Below, piece after piece: positions 37,911 through 49,189 of a stretch of 64,000 nucleotides of DNA. Below the pieces are notes generated by a model that was not told where the DNA came from, searched no databases, and saw nothing but the letters and a program-made list of their open reading frames with translations. Source of the stretch: Melieria omissa (taxonomy: Eukaryota; Arthropoda; Insecta; Diptera; Ulidiidae); assembly GCA_963971225.1 (NCBI GenBank), contig OZ020267.1, positions 105,797,892 through 105,861,891 on the forward strand, in the 5' to 3' direction. The translations under genes were made by a program, and so were the position numbers. The first letter of the stretch is position 1; the number at the start of each line of letters is the position of its first letter.

Positions 37911-38392
37911 CAATTGGTACTAACGTATGATTTGCCTTTGTTCTCTACTTAAAAGTGGGCGATGCGTCGATTGACATTGTCAGTGAATTAACAGCCAGCG
38001 GCTGCATTGGGTTGATCATGTCATGAGAATAGACAGCGATTCTCCAGCGACAAAGGCATTCGTAAAAAAAGTCGAAGAAAGCAGGCGTCTAAGAAGATTG
38101 AGATTGATCAAATTGACCACTGATTGTGCATGATGTGCGAGACAGGCGAAGGTGCGCGCAGAATAGAAGTGTTACTCGAAAATGTGTTGTTTTAGTCAGC
38201 ATTCTAATTAATTAAGTACGTCTTAAAAAGTCTGACATTTAATCCTCATCCGACGTTCAAAAAAACTCACACATAAGCTGTTCGGGTGATATTTCACCCA
38301 TATGAATTTTTTGACCAATTATAATATAATAAAATCATCAGTTGTCATCGCGGTGAACGGACGTGTTTTTCTTTGCTCCTCGTAATTTCGAA

Positions 38393-39622
38393 ATGCTGGA
38401 CTGTATTAAGTGTAGTGCACAGTGCTCTTCTGATGACCACGTTGATTGTGGCGTCTGCTATCGCAAAACGCATTTAAAATGTGCTAAGTTGGCACCAAGT
38501 ACCATAACTTTACTTAAAAACAATAAAAATATCATTTATAGATGTGACAATTGCGTTGGGTGCCTTTCTTCGTTTTCGTTTTCTAAAGTAAACGAAGCGC
38601 TCGCCAACTTGAGTGCTTTGAGCCAATTTCTAAGCTCATTTAATAACTCGCGTTTATCGGTCTCTGATGTGTCCGAAGATAACAACAAACATTTAAATGA
38701 CACTACCAACACCATACAAACGCGCTCAAAGGCTAAGGTCAATGACCCTCGATTGCACTTGCTATCCGCTAAACGCAAGAGTATTGCACCTACTTCTCCC
38801 GCGCTCTCGTTCTCCGCTGGCAAGAACAACGCTAAAAATGCACTTAGTGCTCGCTCTTCCCAGTATGCTTCAAAGGCTGCTGCACCTAAACCTAATGCAC
38901 AATTGAGTCCCGCACGACTCCAATCTATTACATCATGCTCATCTTTGCCATCTGTGGTGATTGCTGATAATGCTGATGCTGAGACGGTTCTAACGCATGA
39001 TACAACAACAGGTGTTTCTCCCGCTCTCTCGCTTACTGGAACTGCTGCTGCTTCTGTTGTTAGCATCTCTATGCCTACATCGTACGCTGATGCTGCTGCT
39101 AGTTGTTTGCTTGATGCTCATGATCTTAGTACAAGTGCCTCTCCCGCTCCCTCGTTTGCTGCTGATTCCGGCCATATGCCTTTATCACACGCTGTTGCTG
39201 CTGCTGCTGTTGGTCCGCTTGGTGCTAATGCTCCGCTGCTCCCTGGAAGTCATGGTGATGCTGGCATACTTAGAAAACAGAGCTCGCACTCGGTTGTTGT
39301 TGGTAGCAAATCTAGTGCTGAGCTGGATGTAATCGTTCGTCTGAAGTGGCTGCATCTGTCTTCTTTTAAGCCATCGGTTACTACTGACAACATTATCGAC
39401 TACATCGCTAAACATGCGAGTATTGAGCGAACGCAAATCTCTTGTTTTAAGCTTATTAAGAAAGATACGGATCCTGACTCTTTGAAAAGAGTGAATTTCA
39501 AATTGGGGATTGCGTCGGCGCATTACAATAAACTACTCAACTCTGCGCTCTGGCCGTCCGACGTGAGAGTACGGCCTTTCCGTTTTTTTCGGAAACTAGA
39601 AGGCGCAGCATCAACCCCATAG
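38393..39622 (+). CDS. CR1-like LINE ORF1 with N-terminal PHD-like zinc finger
   Basis: The ATG at 38393 starts MLDCIKCSAQC; the frame is also open a little upstream. Residues 1-50 hold a Cys/His-rich cluster (C-x2-C...C-x2-C...H-x2-C...C-x2-C, with HLKCAKL in the middle), the spacing of a PHD finger. The centre, to about residue 300, is Ser/Ala/Pro-rich and likely disordered. The C-terminal 100 residues (VIVRLKWLHLSSFKPSVTTD and onward) form a compact folded region of the kind seen in LINE ORF1 proteins. About 409 residues and no internal stop. It is thought to bind the element RNA; that role is inferred from the family. Confidence 0.75.
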   Translation: MLDCIKCSAQCSSDDHVDCGVCYRKTHLKCAKLAPSTITLLKNNKNIIYRCDNCVGCLSSFSFSKVNEALANLSALSQFLSSFNNSRLSVSDVSEDNNKHLNDTTNTIQTRSKAKVNDPRLHLLSAKRKSIAPTSPALSFSAGKNNAKNALSARSSQYASKAAAPKPNAQLSPARLQSITSCSSLPSVVIADNADAETVLTHDTTTGVSPALSLTGTAAASVVSISMPTSYADAAASCLLDAHDLSTSASPAPSFAADSGHMPLSHAVAAAAVGPLGANAPLLPGSHGDAGILRKQSSHSVVVGSKSSAELDVIVRLKWLHLSSFKPSVTTDNIIDYIAKHASIERTQISCFKLIKKDTDPDSLKRVNFKLGIASAHYNKLLNSALWPSDVRVRPFRFFRKLEGAASTP

Positions 39623-39648
39623 TTGCTAATTCTGCTGAAGGAATTCCT

Positions 39649-42556
39649 GTGTTGCCTGCATCGAATTTGACCAGTGGCTCATTAAAAATCTACTATCAGA
39701 ATGCCTCGGGGCTGCGGACTAAATCCAGCTCAATTTTTATAACTACTGCACAATTGGACTACGATATTCTTGTTATCACCGAAACATGGCTTAATGCGGA
39801 TTTTTTTGATGAGGAATTTTTCGATTTAAACCTATACCATGTTTTTCGTAAGGATCGTGATGCTGCTAAAACTGGATGTAGGCGTGGCGGTGGAGTCCTT
39901 ATAGCAGTTAAACGTTTGTTTTGTGCCTCACTTATTGAGTTGACTAATACTGACTCGCTTTTGGATCAACTTTGCGTCACTGTCCGTGGGTCTGTGGAGT
40001 CGCTGCTTATTTGTGTTTCCTACATTCCTCCGAATAGCTCATTCAACCTTTATAAAGCGCATGTAGATAATGTACATGACCTAGCTATGAATCGCTCTGT
40101 CAAAGATCATTTATGCGTGCTAGGAGATTTCAACTTAAGCAAATTGGTTTGGAGCTTCATTAATGATGAAACTTTCCTAACTCCCTCTCATGTATGTAGT
40201 GATATTGAATTGTACGTTGTAGACTCCTTATTAGACCTTGATCTTATGCAAGTTAATGGGTGCTCAAATAAGCTGGGCAGGTTATTGGACCTAGTTTTTA
40301 TAAGTAATAATCTTTGCTTTTCAGTAAATGAAGCAGCTTTTCCAATTTCTTCATCTGATATTCATCATATACAGCTCTCAATTTGCCTAAAATTCTATAA
40401 ATTTTTGCCTCTTGGAGTTGCACGCACTGGTTTCTTCTGGTTCTGGTTCTGGTTCTGAACTTCGCAGGTTTAACTATAAGTTGTGCGACTTTGATCTCAT
40501 AAGTGGTTTAATAAATGATATCGATTGGGATACTGAGTTTCAGTGTCTCAAGGTTAATGGCTGTTTCGAATTCTTCAAAAATAAACTAGCTGAAATTTGC
40601 AATGAAAACATTCCGTGTATTAGGGATAAAATTTATAAATTACCATGGCATACACACGAGCTTAAAAGGCTTAAAAATCTAAGAAATAAGTTTTATAAAA
40701 AATATGTATCAACAAGTAGCATTGTTCACTTTACTAATTATAAGTACTATATGAAAGAATTTAATATTCTCGACAAGGCTCTCTATAAAAGATATGTGTT
40801 GAGGTTTGAAACTAATATTAAAAATAACCCCAAGGAGTTTTGGCGTTATGTTAACTCGAAAAAGAAAAGCTCTAATATTCCTACCTCGATGTTTTTGGGG
40901 ACGAAGATCTCTAATAGTGCACTTGAAACCGCTAACCTTTTTTCTGAATTCTTTGAATCAAACTTTGAAAAAGGTAATGATTGTTCTTCTGCTACAAATG
41001 AAACTTTTCATTCCTTTGACTTTGGGTCGTTGACCCTGTCTGAGGATGATGTAATCTTAGGCATTTCGAATTTAAAATTAACGAAGAAACCGGATCTTGA
41101 CGGGATTTCCTCGTTTCTTCTTAAAAAATGCTGCAACGCAGTTGCTAAGCCGCTGCAGGTAATATTTAATAAGTCCCTTGAGTCTGGGATTTTCATAGAT
41201 GCCTGGAAGAAGTCATTTATAACCCCCATCTTTAAATCTGGAAATAAAAACAATGTTGCGAATTACAGACCAATAACGAAGCTAACGACGACTAGTAAAC
41301 TCTTTGAGTGCACTGTCAACTCCAAAATATCTTTTGCAGTAAAACACTTAATCTCGCCATCTCAGCACGGGTTTGTCGCGGGTCGTTCAACTATAACAAA
41401 CCTTACACTGTTTTCCGAGTATTGCATATCTGCCTTTCAGGAAGGATATCAAGTTGATGCGATTTACACCGACTTTTCGAAAGCGTTTGATAAGGTGTCG
41501 CACGCGGTTTTGATCAAAAAATTATCAAATTTGGGGTTTCACTCTAGTATGCTATCATGGTTTATATCCTATCTTAAAAATAGAGAAAGTTTTGTTAGTA
41601 TTGAAAATGTCAACTCTCGACCATTTGTAGCAACTTCTGGTGTACCACAAGGCAGTATCCTTGGTCCACTGTTGTTCATTCGTTTTATCAATGATATTTC
41701 ATACGCCGTCAGAAATTCTCAGTGCCTTTTGTTTTCCGATGACTTAAAGCTTTACACTAAAGTTAAGGATTTTTCGGACGTTTCTAATTTACAGTCGGAT
41801 ATAAACTCAATCGTTCGTTGGTGTGTTAAAAACCAACTCCAACTTAATGTTTCAAAGTGTCACTTTGCCACTTTCTCGAAGTCAACCAATCCTATAAACA
41901 CTTCGTATTCCCTGGCAAACTCCCCGCTTGGTCGAATCATGGAAGTTAAAGACCTTGGGGTAATTTTTGATTCTAAATTCAGCTTTGTACCCCACTTGAA
42001 TTACATCATACCTAAAGCCTACTCCTTGCTAGCGTTCATTCCCCGTAATGGTGCGGAATTCTCTGATCCATACACGCTTAAGTCGCTTTATACAAGTCTG
42101 GTTCGTTCTAGGCTAGAATATGGTTCTTTCATATGGAATCCATTTTATGCATCTCATGTCTCACGAATTGAACGAATCCAAAAGTCGTTTGTTCGCTTCG
42201 CTCTGAAGTCTCTCAGGTTCACAGATCCTTTACCATCCTATGAGGCACGTTGCAAGCTAATTGACCTAAAGTCTCTGGAAAACAGAAGAGCAACCTTGGC
42301 ACTGATGTTCGTTTCTGACATCGTGGTGGGAAGAGTTGACTGCCCGTCTTTGCTGCAGTTAATTAACTTCAATGTTCCTTCAAGAGCGCTACGAGAGGCA
42401 GGCACATTCTACTTAAGCACTTGCCGAGCTAATTATGCTTTAAACTCCCCTTTATACAGAGCTTTAAACGTGTATAACACTGTAACATCTAAATTCAAGT
42501 TAGACTTGTTTCTCTCAAAAGATGTTTTTAAAAATGATCTAAAACATGTCCTCTAG
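39649..42556 (+). pseudogene. CR1-like LINE ORF2 (endonuclease-reverse transcriptase), one frameshift
   Basis: The first frame (39649-40458) carries the endonuclease: YYQNASGLRTKSS, ITETWL, GDFNLSKLVW, and SDIHH where SDH is usual. No ATG is seen at its start, and the frame is open back into the end of ORF1. The second frame (from about 40440 to 42556) carries the reverse transcriptase: YRPITKLTTTSKLFE, YTDFSKAFDKVSHAVL, SGVPQGSILGPLLF and FSDDLKLYTKV, then the thumb (RLEYGSFIWNPFY). The frames part at a TTCTGG microsatellite (40431-40457), where a repeat length change explains the shift. All else is open. There is no RNase H domain, as is normal for the CR1 group. Confidence 0.82.
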
Positions 42557-42636
42557 TTTTAAGTTTAGTTTGTAATGTCTGTAAGAACAATCTGTTCATA
42601 GACTTAAATAAATAAATAAATAAATAAAAAATAATT

Positions 42637-44400
42637 TGTTATCTTTAATCTTTATTATCTTTGTTATCATACAGATAAATAAGTTGACAAGTTTTTCTAT
42701 ATTTTTTTGCAATTAGGGCAACTAGGTAAGGTTAGGTTATTGTGGCTGCCTCTGTAAGAGACCCACTCGGAGGCATATTATGAGACCCCTTGTGATATAC
42801 CACAAACTTCACCCGTTTTTAAATGTGTATGTAACACTGTTTTTTCAACATATGTTACAGCACTCATTTCAATCGGATGGGGAAAGGGGGCAAGGAAGGC
42901 CAGTAGTTTACTAAAACATTGTGTTCACCACAAGTATACTTTTTTCAAGAATTGCAAGCAGAATATGTCTCTCGATCGTTTTTGATACCAAATTAGCTAT
43001 CTTCCAATAGTTCTTTTACTTTTTTACGCTCTGATTTTCTGACAAGGTTTGCAAAAATGCCTGTATTGAGATAAGAAGTCAGCATGAAGATTTTCCTTTC
43101 GCTTACGTTGCGCTACGCAAAATCTTAAACTTTACTAAACTAAAATCTAAGTCTTCAAGAAAATTTCGCCGAAAATTTCCAGATGGAATCGACAGCGATT
43201 AGTTTTTCGCTTGACGGTATAGTTAGTGAACAATCAATTGGTCTTAAGTGTCAACTACTGCTTTTGACTTATTGTAAAACGATATAATTTCGGGTAATTT
43301 TTTGTCACCCACATATCCTGGTTATGATGAAAAGTGCTCAAAGGGGCATCTTCTTCTTGTTAACTTAGTGTGTCCTTTTCATAGGACGTACATAGCAGTT
43401 GTCACTAAACCCACGTTTCTCATATATTTCTTATGGGTGTTAACGAGCTTGCTAACATTCTTTATTACAATCGTTACGTTCTTGGCGAATGGTTTTGTCA
43501 TCGATAGAACGAAAAATTGGTCTGCCTGTTGTGTAACTCTACAGATTATCAAAAGATTCCCCATTCGACTTATAAACACCACTCAAAATTGAAATACCAA
43601 ACTATGCCTGAATATCACCAACGCTGATCCATGCACTGCCAAAAACTCGCAAACATTCAACATTAGTTTTGTCAGTTAATATCTTTAACATTCGTCTTCA
43701 TTAGCATCTTTTATTACTGACACACGACTTCAAGCATAACGAGTTATACGAACTTTAGTAGAAATAAAATAATTGGCTCCTACTTTTCCGTTGAGCTCAG
43801 GAGGACCATTGATCCATAAAAAGGTTTTGCCTATAAAAGCAGTTCAAAACTTTCAATCCACAGACGTAATCTTATGGCATTTTCTGTATGTGTTGCGTTG
43901 GATTTCCATACAATTTGTATATGGGTGAAATATCACCCAAACGTCGCCCACGTAACTTTTTTTGTAATCACCGTTATAATCAAATAATCAATATGTTGTA
44001 GATAAATTCTAAAACTTATATTGGTTTGCTACAAATACAAGAAACCTTAATCAGTTTGTTAGAAAGTTATAGTATCTCAAAGTTGAAAATGGGTGAAAAA
44101 TCACCCGAACGACGGATTAGGGTTAAAAAGGTTGCAACTTACGATTTTCCCCTAACAACAAAACGGCATTTGTCAAGCCTGAAAAACTGATGTATGCGAC
44201 TAGAAGAAATTAAAATAAATTAATGCAGTTGTGTTACAACGTGATTGGTTTTGTTATTTCCATACTATTCATATTTAATAAGTAAATTCTACACCATATG
44301 TTCCAATTAAATGAATAGAAAGTTAACAAAAATCATTCAAAATATTTTTTGCAATGTGTGAACGTTGGGCATAAGGAATTAAAAAAATATATATATTTTT
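42637..44400. other. Non-coding interval with an interspersed-repeat fragment
   Basis: 42718-42910 resembles the SINE-like repeat found at 47864 and 60293: shared GGTTATTGTGGCTGCCT/GGTTGCAGTGGCTGTCT, AACTTCACCCGTTT, AATGTGTATG and AACACTGTTTTTTC strings. The rest is unassigned AT-rich DNA. The right end of the putative TTAA element is at 44126. Confidence 0.45.
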
Positions 44401-44521
44401 TCCACATATTCATTATTATCATGAAAATAATTTAAATAATTTTAATAATAATTTTTGTTCATATTAAATCAAATCTAAATCTGAGATTTTCAAGTTCATC
44501 ACCTGAGCCTGCCACATTTTA

Positions 44522-45096
44522 TTAACCTTCAAGCCTTTTTAAATAATTTTCCACAGTATTAATTACAATCTGTTTTCCTTTGACATCTCCGTTTTTTGCT
44601 ATGATTGCCAAATCGGATCCGTAACGGTAAAGTGCCTTACTATGCCATTGGCCATAGATGTTCAATTTTACTGCCTGATCAACTTTATATGCCAACTCTC
44701 GTATTCTGGCATTCAACTTGACGTGCTGTTCCAACTTTTGTTTAAGCAATTCTGTTGCATCGTAAACTTCGCGTAGATAGTTGACTTTTTCCTGTTCGTT
44801 TTCAAATCTTTCTATGTTGGTCTTGCGCAATTCTTCAACTGGACGAAACCACTCGTTGCGTTCCTTAAAGAACCTTGTGTTTCTTTCAGGATAACGTTTA
44901 ACATAATTCGACAAATTCACAAGCACTTGTTGGGCCTTCCTGGCAGCTGAGCTCAATTTATCGGCTGCCTATGTCAGAGAAATGTTGAAAAAGTCACACA
45001 GGCCGCAAGCACACTTAGGCGATTTTTCAAATTTACCCCAGTTGCACAGATCACAGATAGCAGCAGTAGTACACACAACTTCCGTATTCCGTTCAT
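44522..45096 (-). CDS. Secreted helical protein A (paralogue family, unrecognised)
   Basis: Two exons on the minus strand, 45096-45037 (20 codons) and 44968-44522, joined in phase 0 across a 68-nt GT-AG intron (GTAAAT donor, ACATAG acceptor); 168 residues. Exon 1 is a clean signal peptide (MNGIRKLCVLLLLS, ending ICATG). Exon 2 starts AADKLSSAARKAQQ and is charged, with heptad-like Leu/Val spacing, so it is probably all-helical; there are no cysteines in the mature chain. An AATAAA overlaps the stop codon (44523-44518). A TATA box lies 85 bp upstream. Paralogues are at 46766 and 59096. Signal exon and intron are about 90 per cent or more identical to theirs, while the mature part differs strongly. 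Secretion is well supported. The function is unknown; reproductive, salivary or defence proteins are possible. Confidence 0.85.
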
Positions 45097-45180
45097 ATTG
45101 TGTTCACAGAGCTCCAGCAGTCGAATACTTCAGAGACTGTTTTGCTTACACGATTAGGCTTTGAAATAAATGCTCCATAC

Positions 45181-45188
45181 TTTATATA
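45181..45188 (-). promoter_or_regulatory. TATA box of gene A
   Basis: TATATAAAG on the minus strand, about 85 bp before the ATG. The same box at the corresponding place is kept in paralogues B and C within a conserved upstream block. Confidence 0.7.
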
Positions 45189-46377
45189 CAGAATTTTGGC
45201 ATGAAAATGTAATTAACCAATATCGGCACAGTCGTTAAAAATAAATTCATCAGTTGCAGTTGGAGAAAATTCACAATTTCAAGCACCTACACAGTGTTGG
45301 TGACCTATCGAATTGTTCTCAATGCGCTCATTCTGTTTGTTGATTGTTTGCTGTTCAACCTGTTGAGTTGTAGTAGTGTTTGGGATTTAACTTTCAAATT
45401 CCCATGAATAATATTTGAAGTGAAAACAACAAGCAGTAAGAAACCAACGAAGAGATGCAAGGGATGAGATATTTAAAAGTTTTCAAGTTAAAAACGTAGT
45501 GATGTCTTGAAGCTGAGCTATAGCAGAGTTATTATGAAAGAAAGTCACTGAAAGTAGAGTCATTGCAATGGACTGAAATCAGTGAAGTCCATCTAAATAG
45601 AAGAGCGTCCTTGTAGTCATTACAAAAGAGTATCCTTATGCAGGGATTTCACAATAATTAGCAAGAAACCATTTTAGAGAAAAAACTGAAAAAGTAGAAG
45701 AAGTAAAAAAGAAGAAAAAAGAAGTAAAAAAGAATTGATAAAGAACAATAATATTTTAAACAGTTACTAGATCTTCGCTACTCCATGATTTGGTAACACA
45801 GTGGATCACTCATTTGGTCTATGTGAGACCACCCTGGAACCAGACAACATAACCTTACTTAACCTAACCTTAATTGAGAAGGTGTCCCAATAAGTGTGTA
45901 GAGGAGATTCGTTTAAAAAGAGAGTCATTGTAAAAAAGTTTCAATTGTTATGGCAATGTTGTTTCTGAAGAGAGAGTTCACATTGAAGATACTGCAATTG
46001 TTAATGTTGCAAATATGTCATTATAAAGAGTCGTTCTCTTTAAAACTTGTTTTAGTAAATAATCTCTGAAGAACGTAAGTAGAGTCGAGTAGAGTCCTTA
46101 TGGATTAGTTTTAAGTGAACTATAGCGAAGTCTCACAGTAAGGCGCAGACATTACAGTGAAGATTCGTTATGGCAGTGATATAATATGATCAATTGGTGT
46201 AGTGTAATGAACTTTATAAGTGTGGAGAATTTCAATAAAAGTATTAATTTTGATTACATTTTTCCTCATACTGCAATCAATGCTTTCAATCAGCTTTTCG
46301 CACACAATAAAGTCGCAAAAAGTAAAAGCTGAATATGCCTTTTATGCAGTCAGCAATTGGTATCAGAGTGCATGTTG
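45189..46377. other. Upstream flank of gene A, then unassigned DNA
   Basis: 45189-45770 is the 5' flank shared with the paralogues at 47418-47855 and 59734-60285 (strings such as GGTGACCTATCGAATT, CTCAATGCGCTCATTCTG, TTGATAAAGAACAATAATAT). From about 45770 to 46377 the sequence is unassigned; it includes ACCTTACTTAACCTAACCTT near 45852. No gene is seen. Confidence 0.6.
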
Positions 46378-46765
46378 CCTTAAATTTATGAACGCAGACC
46401 CCACTGTGCGCTTCAACTGCGTGCAATTTCAGCCTATTCGCTTATCGCATCGCTTCCAACTTACGACAATAACAAACAACCGAAAAGTTCAGCATCGGCT
46501 AAATATCATCAAAGCAGCAGTGTAATGAATAAATGCAGGTGTAGCAAAACTTGCGCTGTTTTATTATTCTCATTCTCAAGTAGCAAATGTGTTCAAACTA
46601 AATCATATAATAGAAATACTGCATAAAATATTGCATCACCTTAGCGATGTCTGGAATGCGTTCATGGAGTTGTTGTTATTCTGTTTGTTAAGCAGCATTC
46701 ACAAATCTATTATTATCATGAAAATATATTTGGAAATTGCGTCTGATGGTTCTGACATTATTCAA
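46378..46765. repeat. Conserved 3' flank of gene B (duplicated at 58675-59065)
   Basis: About 390 bp downstream of gene B matches the region downstream of gene C at roughly 93 per cent by eye, beginning AAATTTATGAACGCAGACCC and ending TGACATTATTCAATTA. Short plus-strand frames cross it (for example VRFNCVQFQPIRLSHRFQL) and are kept in both copies, but there is no start or splice support for a gene. It marks the extent of the segmental duplication. Confidence 0.75.
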
Positions 46766-47325
46766 TTAATGCCATATATCAATTAGTTCTTGTCCTTTCT
46801 CCACTCCGTATTTTTTAGAAGCAACGTCTCCAGCATGTCGTATTATTTCTAAGGCTCCTATAAATTCTGTTAGTTTATTTGCCTTTTCTCTGCGGTGTTC
46901 GTTCTTCAACACATCCCTTAATGTTTCTATCACTTCGTCTAGTTTGATACATATTGCTTCATATTCTTCGATTGCTTGTCTTATCCTTTTTGTTTCGGTA
47001 GACACATCACGCAGGTACTCTTCTTTCTGCTTATCGGTTTCAACATCTCTTTCGTACAGATCAACGACTGTCTGATACCATCCGTTGTGCTCTCTAGCCT
47101 CGTCTGTATTATAAGGATTTATTCCTCCTATATAATTCTTCAAGTCCGAAAGCATTTCTCGGGCCTGATCGACAGCTGAGCTCAAATCATCGGCCGCCTA
47201 TATCGTAGAAATATTGAAAAAGTCACACAGGCCACAAGCACTCTTAGGCAATTTATCATATTTACCCCAGTTGCACAGATCACAGACAGCAGCAGTAGTA
47301 CACACAACTTCCGTATTCCAATCAT
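46766..47325 (-). CDS. Secreted helical protein B (paralogue family, unrecognised)
   Basis: Two exons, 47325-47266 and 47197-46766, with a 68-nt phase-0 intron; 163 residues. The signal peptide is that of gene A except residue 2 (MIGIRKLCVLLLLS). The mature chain begins AADDLSSAVDQAREMLSDL and is acidic, charged and probably helical, with one cysteine (EAICIKLDE). Against gene C it is roughly two-thirds identical over the first 78 residues, then near random to the end, whereas the introns differ at 2 of 68 bases. It ends in IDIWH. It lies head-to-tail with gene A, 1.7 kb apart and on the same strand, with its own TATA box and shared upstream block. No known domain was recognised. Confidence 0.85.
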
Positions 47326-47409
47326 ATTGTGTTCACAGAGCTCCAGCAATCGAATACTTCAGAGACTGTTTTGCTTACACGATTCGGCTTTCAAATAAAT
47401 GCCCCACAC

Positions 47410-47417
47410 TTTATATA
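47410..47417 (-). promoter_or_regulatory. TATA box of gene B
   Basis: TATATAAAG on the minus strand, about 85 bp before the start codon, in a block shared with genes A and C. Confidence 0.7.
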
Positions 47418-47863
47418 TAGAATTTTGGCATGAAAATTTAATTGACTATAGTCGTTAAAAATAAAATAATCAGTTGCAATAAGCAATCACAGTAGGAGAA
47501 AATTCAAAATTTTAAGCACCTACACAGTATTGGTGACCTATCGAATTATTCTCAATGCGCTCATTCTGTTTGTTGATTGTTTGCTGTTCAACCTGTTGGG
47601 TTGTAGCGGTGTTTGGGATTTAACTTTAAAATTCCCATGAATAATGTTTGAAGTGAGAACAACAAGCAATAAGAAACCAACGAAGAGATGCAAGTGATGA
47701 GACATTTCAATGTTTTCAAGTTAAAAACGTGGTGATGTCTTGAAGCTGAGCTATAGAAGAATTAATATGAAAGAAAGTCAGAGAAAATAGTAGTGAAAAA
47801 GTAGAAGAAATAAAAGTAAAAAATAATTGATAAAGAACAATAATATTTTGATTTATTAAGGTT

Positions 47864-48094
47864 GCAGTGGCTGTCTTTGTATGAGACACACTTACATAGT
47901 CAAACAAATTTCACCCATTTGAAATGTGTATGCAACACTGTTTTTTCCCAACATTTCTTACAACACTGAATTCAAACGTATTAGGAAAAGCTATAGAAAT
48001 AGACAAGTGTTTTACCAGGCCGAACTGGGAATCGAACCTTGAGCCTCTGGTAAGAGAAGTCAGTACACTACTCAAGGGACTATTGGAATCGGCT
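47864..48094 (-). repeat. tRNA-related SINE-like repeat upstream of gene B
   Basis: Read on the minus strand it contains a perfect RNA polymerase III B box, GGTTCGATTCC, preceded by an A-box-like TAGTGTACTGA about 40 bp upstream, then an unrelated body. The same unit lies upstream of gene C (60293-60497), duplicated together with the gene, and a diverged body copy is at 42718. The anticodon stem is not convincing, so this is a tRNA-derived repeat and not a tRNA gene. Confidence 0.55.
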
Positions 48095-48663
48095 TCATTT
48101 ATTAAGATATAATTTGAGATTCCTGGAGATTGTTTTTCAAATTGCGCTGTCTAACTGTTCTTACTGCAAAAAAATTACTTTATACTAAAAATAAATCTTG
48201 CATAATGCGGGCGTCCTTTTTAAAGTGCCAACCATAATGAAGATCTTTAAAACGACACCTTAAAATGTATAACAATAAAAACATTAATCAAATGACTGAT
48301 TTACCATTTCAATAAATTTCAATAAAATACAAAAATTAAAACTTTAGGAAATATTTTTTTTCAAAACCATGTAATATAGACAAAGCCAAGGTTACGCTGG
48401 AGCACTTGTTGTCTCGCCGCCCTACTCTCTATAGATCACGGGTCAGCTGTTTTGAATCCGCTTGATTCCCCTCCTTGAAATGTGAAGTAGCGACCTACTC
48501 AGATTCGCCGAGAAATGTATTAAAAATAGTTACTAGATCTCCGCCACTCCACGATTTGGTAACACAATGGACCACTCTTTTTTTGCTTCCTTGGTTTCTC
48601 CACGCTACCCGCGCTTTGAGTGATATATTATTTCAATTTCATTGATTACATAGTAGTAGTTGA
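48095..48663. other. Unassigned DNA
   Basis: AT-rich, without a supported gene. A short stretch near 48530-48560 (TAGTTACTAGATCTCCGCCA) is nearly the same as one near 45766, so another interspersed repeat is likely. Confidence 0.45.
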
Positions 48664-49185
48664 TTACAGTGAGTGATTAAATTGATTGAACATTATCAGC
48701 AATTGATTAAAGTCATTTTGAAACACACTCCAATGCGTTGCTGATATACAACGATTCTTCATCTTCTGGAGTTTGGAAGTGCATTTTGGTTGTGGAGCCC
48801 GTTGTTTCCTCGATGTACTCGCGCTTCCACGCTTCCGCAGTTTGTCGACGCATATGTTGCTTAATGTGGCTGAATGGTATTTCCGCGTATGAAATCTCTG
48901 CATTTAAGTGAGCTGCTTCCTTGGCTCATCGATCTGCTGGCTCATTGCCTTCCATGCCAACATAAGCTTTGACCCAGTAAAAGCAGACTGAGCGATTCCG
49001 ACGAATTGCATGTATACGCTTGTGGATAGATGCAATGAGTGGTGTGACGTTGCTTCTGTCTTTAATCGCCTCGAGGCAGGACTGGCTGTCGCTGTATATT
49101 CGTACCTTGCATGTTTGCAAGTTGTCTTGTACCACAGAATAAACAGTATACAGAAGGCGCATCTGAAATAATTTTGTGATTTCAT
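48664..49185 (-). pseudogene. LINE RNase H fragment (C-terminal half)
   Basis: The minus strand shows VRIYSDSQSCLEAI, then VCFYWVKAYVGMEGNEPADR, the central and distal RNase H motifs of I/LOA-type LINE ORF2, followed in other frames by an AEISYAEIPFSHIK-type tail. Frameshifts break it. The N-terminal half of such a domain lies at 49918-50110, separated by about 0.7 kb of unrelated DNA. Confidence 0.75.
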
Positions 49186-49189
49186 TTCA

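Larger units (their letters stand above)
38340..42636 (+). mobile_element. CR1-like non-LTR retrotransposon
   Basis: A two-ORF LINE ending in a TAAA microsatellite tail (about 42605-42632) rather than plain poly(A). ORF1 carries a PHD-like finger, which is known from CR1/L2-type elements, and ORF2 has endonuclease and reverse transcriptase with FSDDLKLY at the active site. The 5' boundary is uncertain and no target duplication was found. The family assignment is inference from motifs. Confidence 0.8.
38239..44126. mobile_element. Possible TTAA-type element split by a CR1-like LINE
   Basis: The left end TTAATCCTCATCCGACGTTC pairs with the right end, read in reverse as TTAACCCTAATCCGTCGTTC (17 of 20 positions). 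Just inside both ends lie GGGTGATATTTCACCC (38284-38299) and its counterparts GGGTGAAATATCACCC (43924-43939) and GGGTGAAAAATCACCC (about 44091-44106). The span contains the whole CR1-like LINE, which would be a later insertion. The interior outside the LINE has no transposase frame. The pairing could also be two separate MITEs. Confidence 0.45.

Noticed and set aside
44982..45164. Plus-strand frame opposite the signal exon of gene A (also at 47214 and 59547)
   Set aside because: Kept in all three copies only because the DNA is conserved for the minus-strand exon and intron; it has no start context or signal.
46220..46525. Plus-strand frame downstream of gene B, partly kept at 58544-58825
   Set aside because: The shared part is short, the starts differ, and the similarity is explained by the segmental duplication.
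48000..48060. tRNA gene suggested by GGTTCGATTCC on the minus strand
   Set aside because: No acceptor or anticodon stem of proper form; the same unit recurs with an unrelated body, so it is a tRNA-derived repeat.
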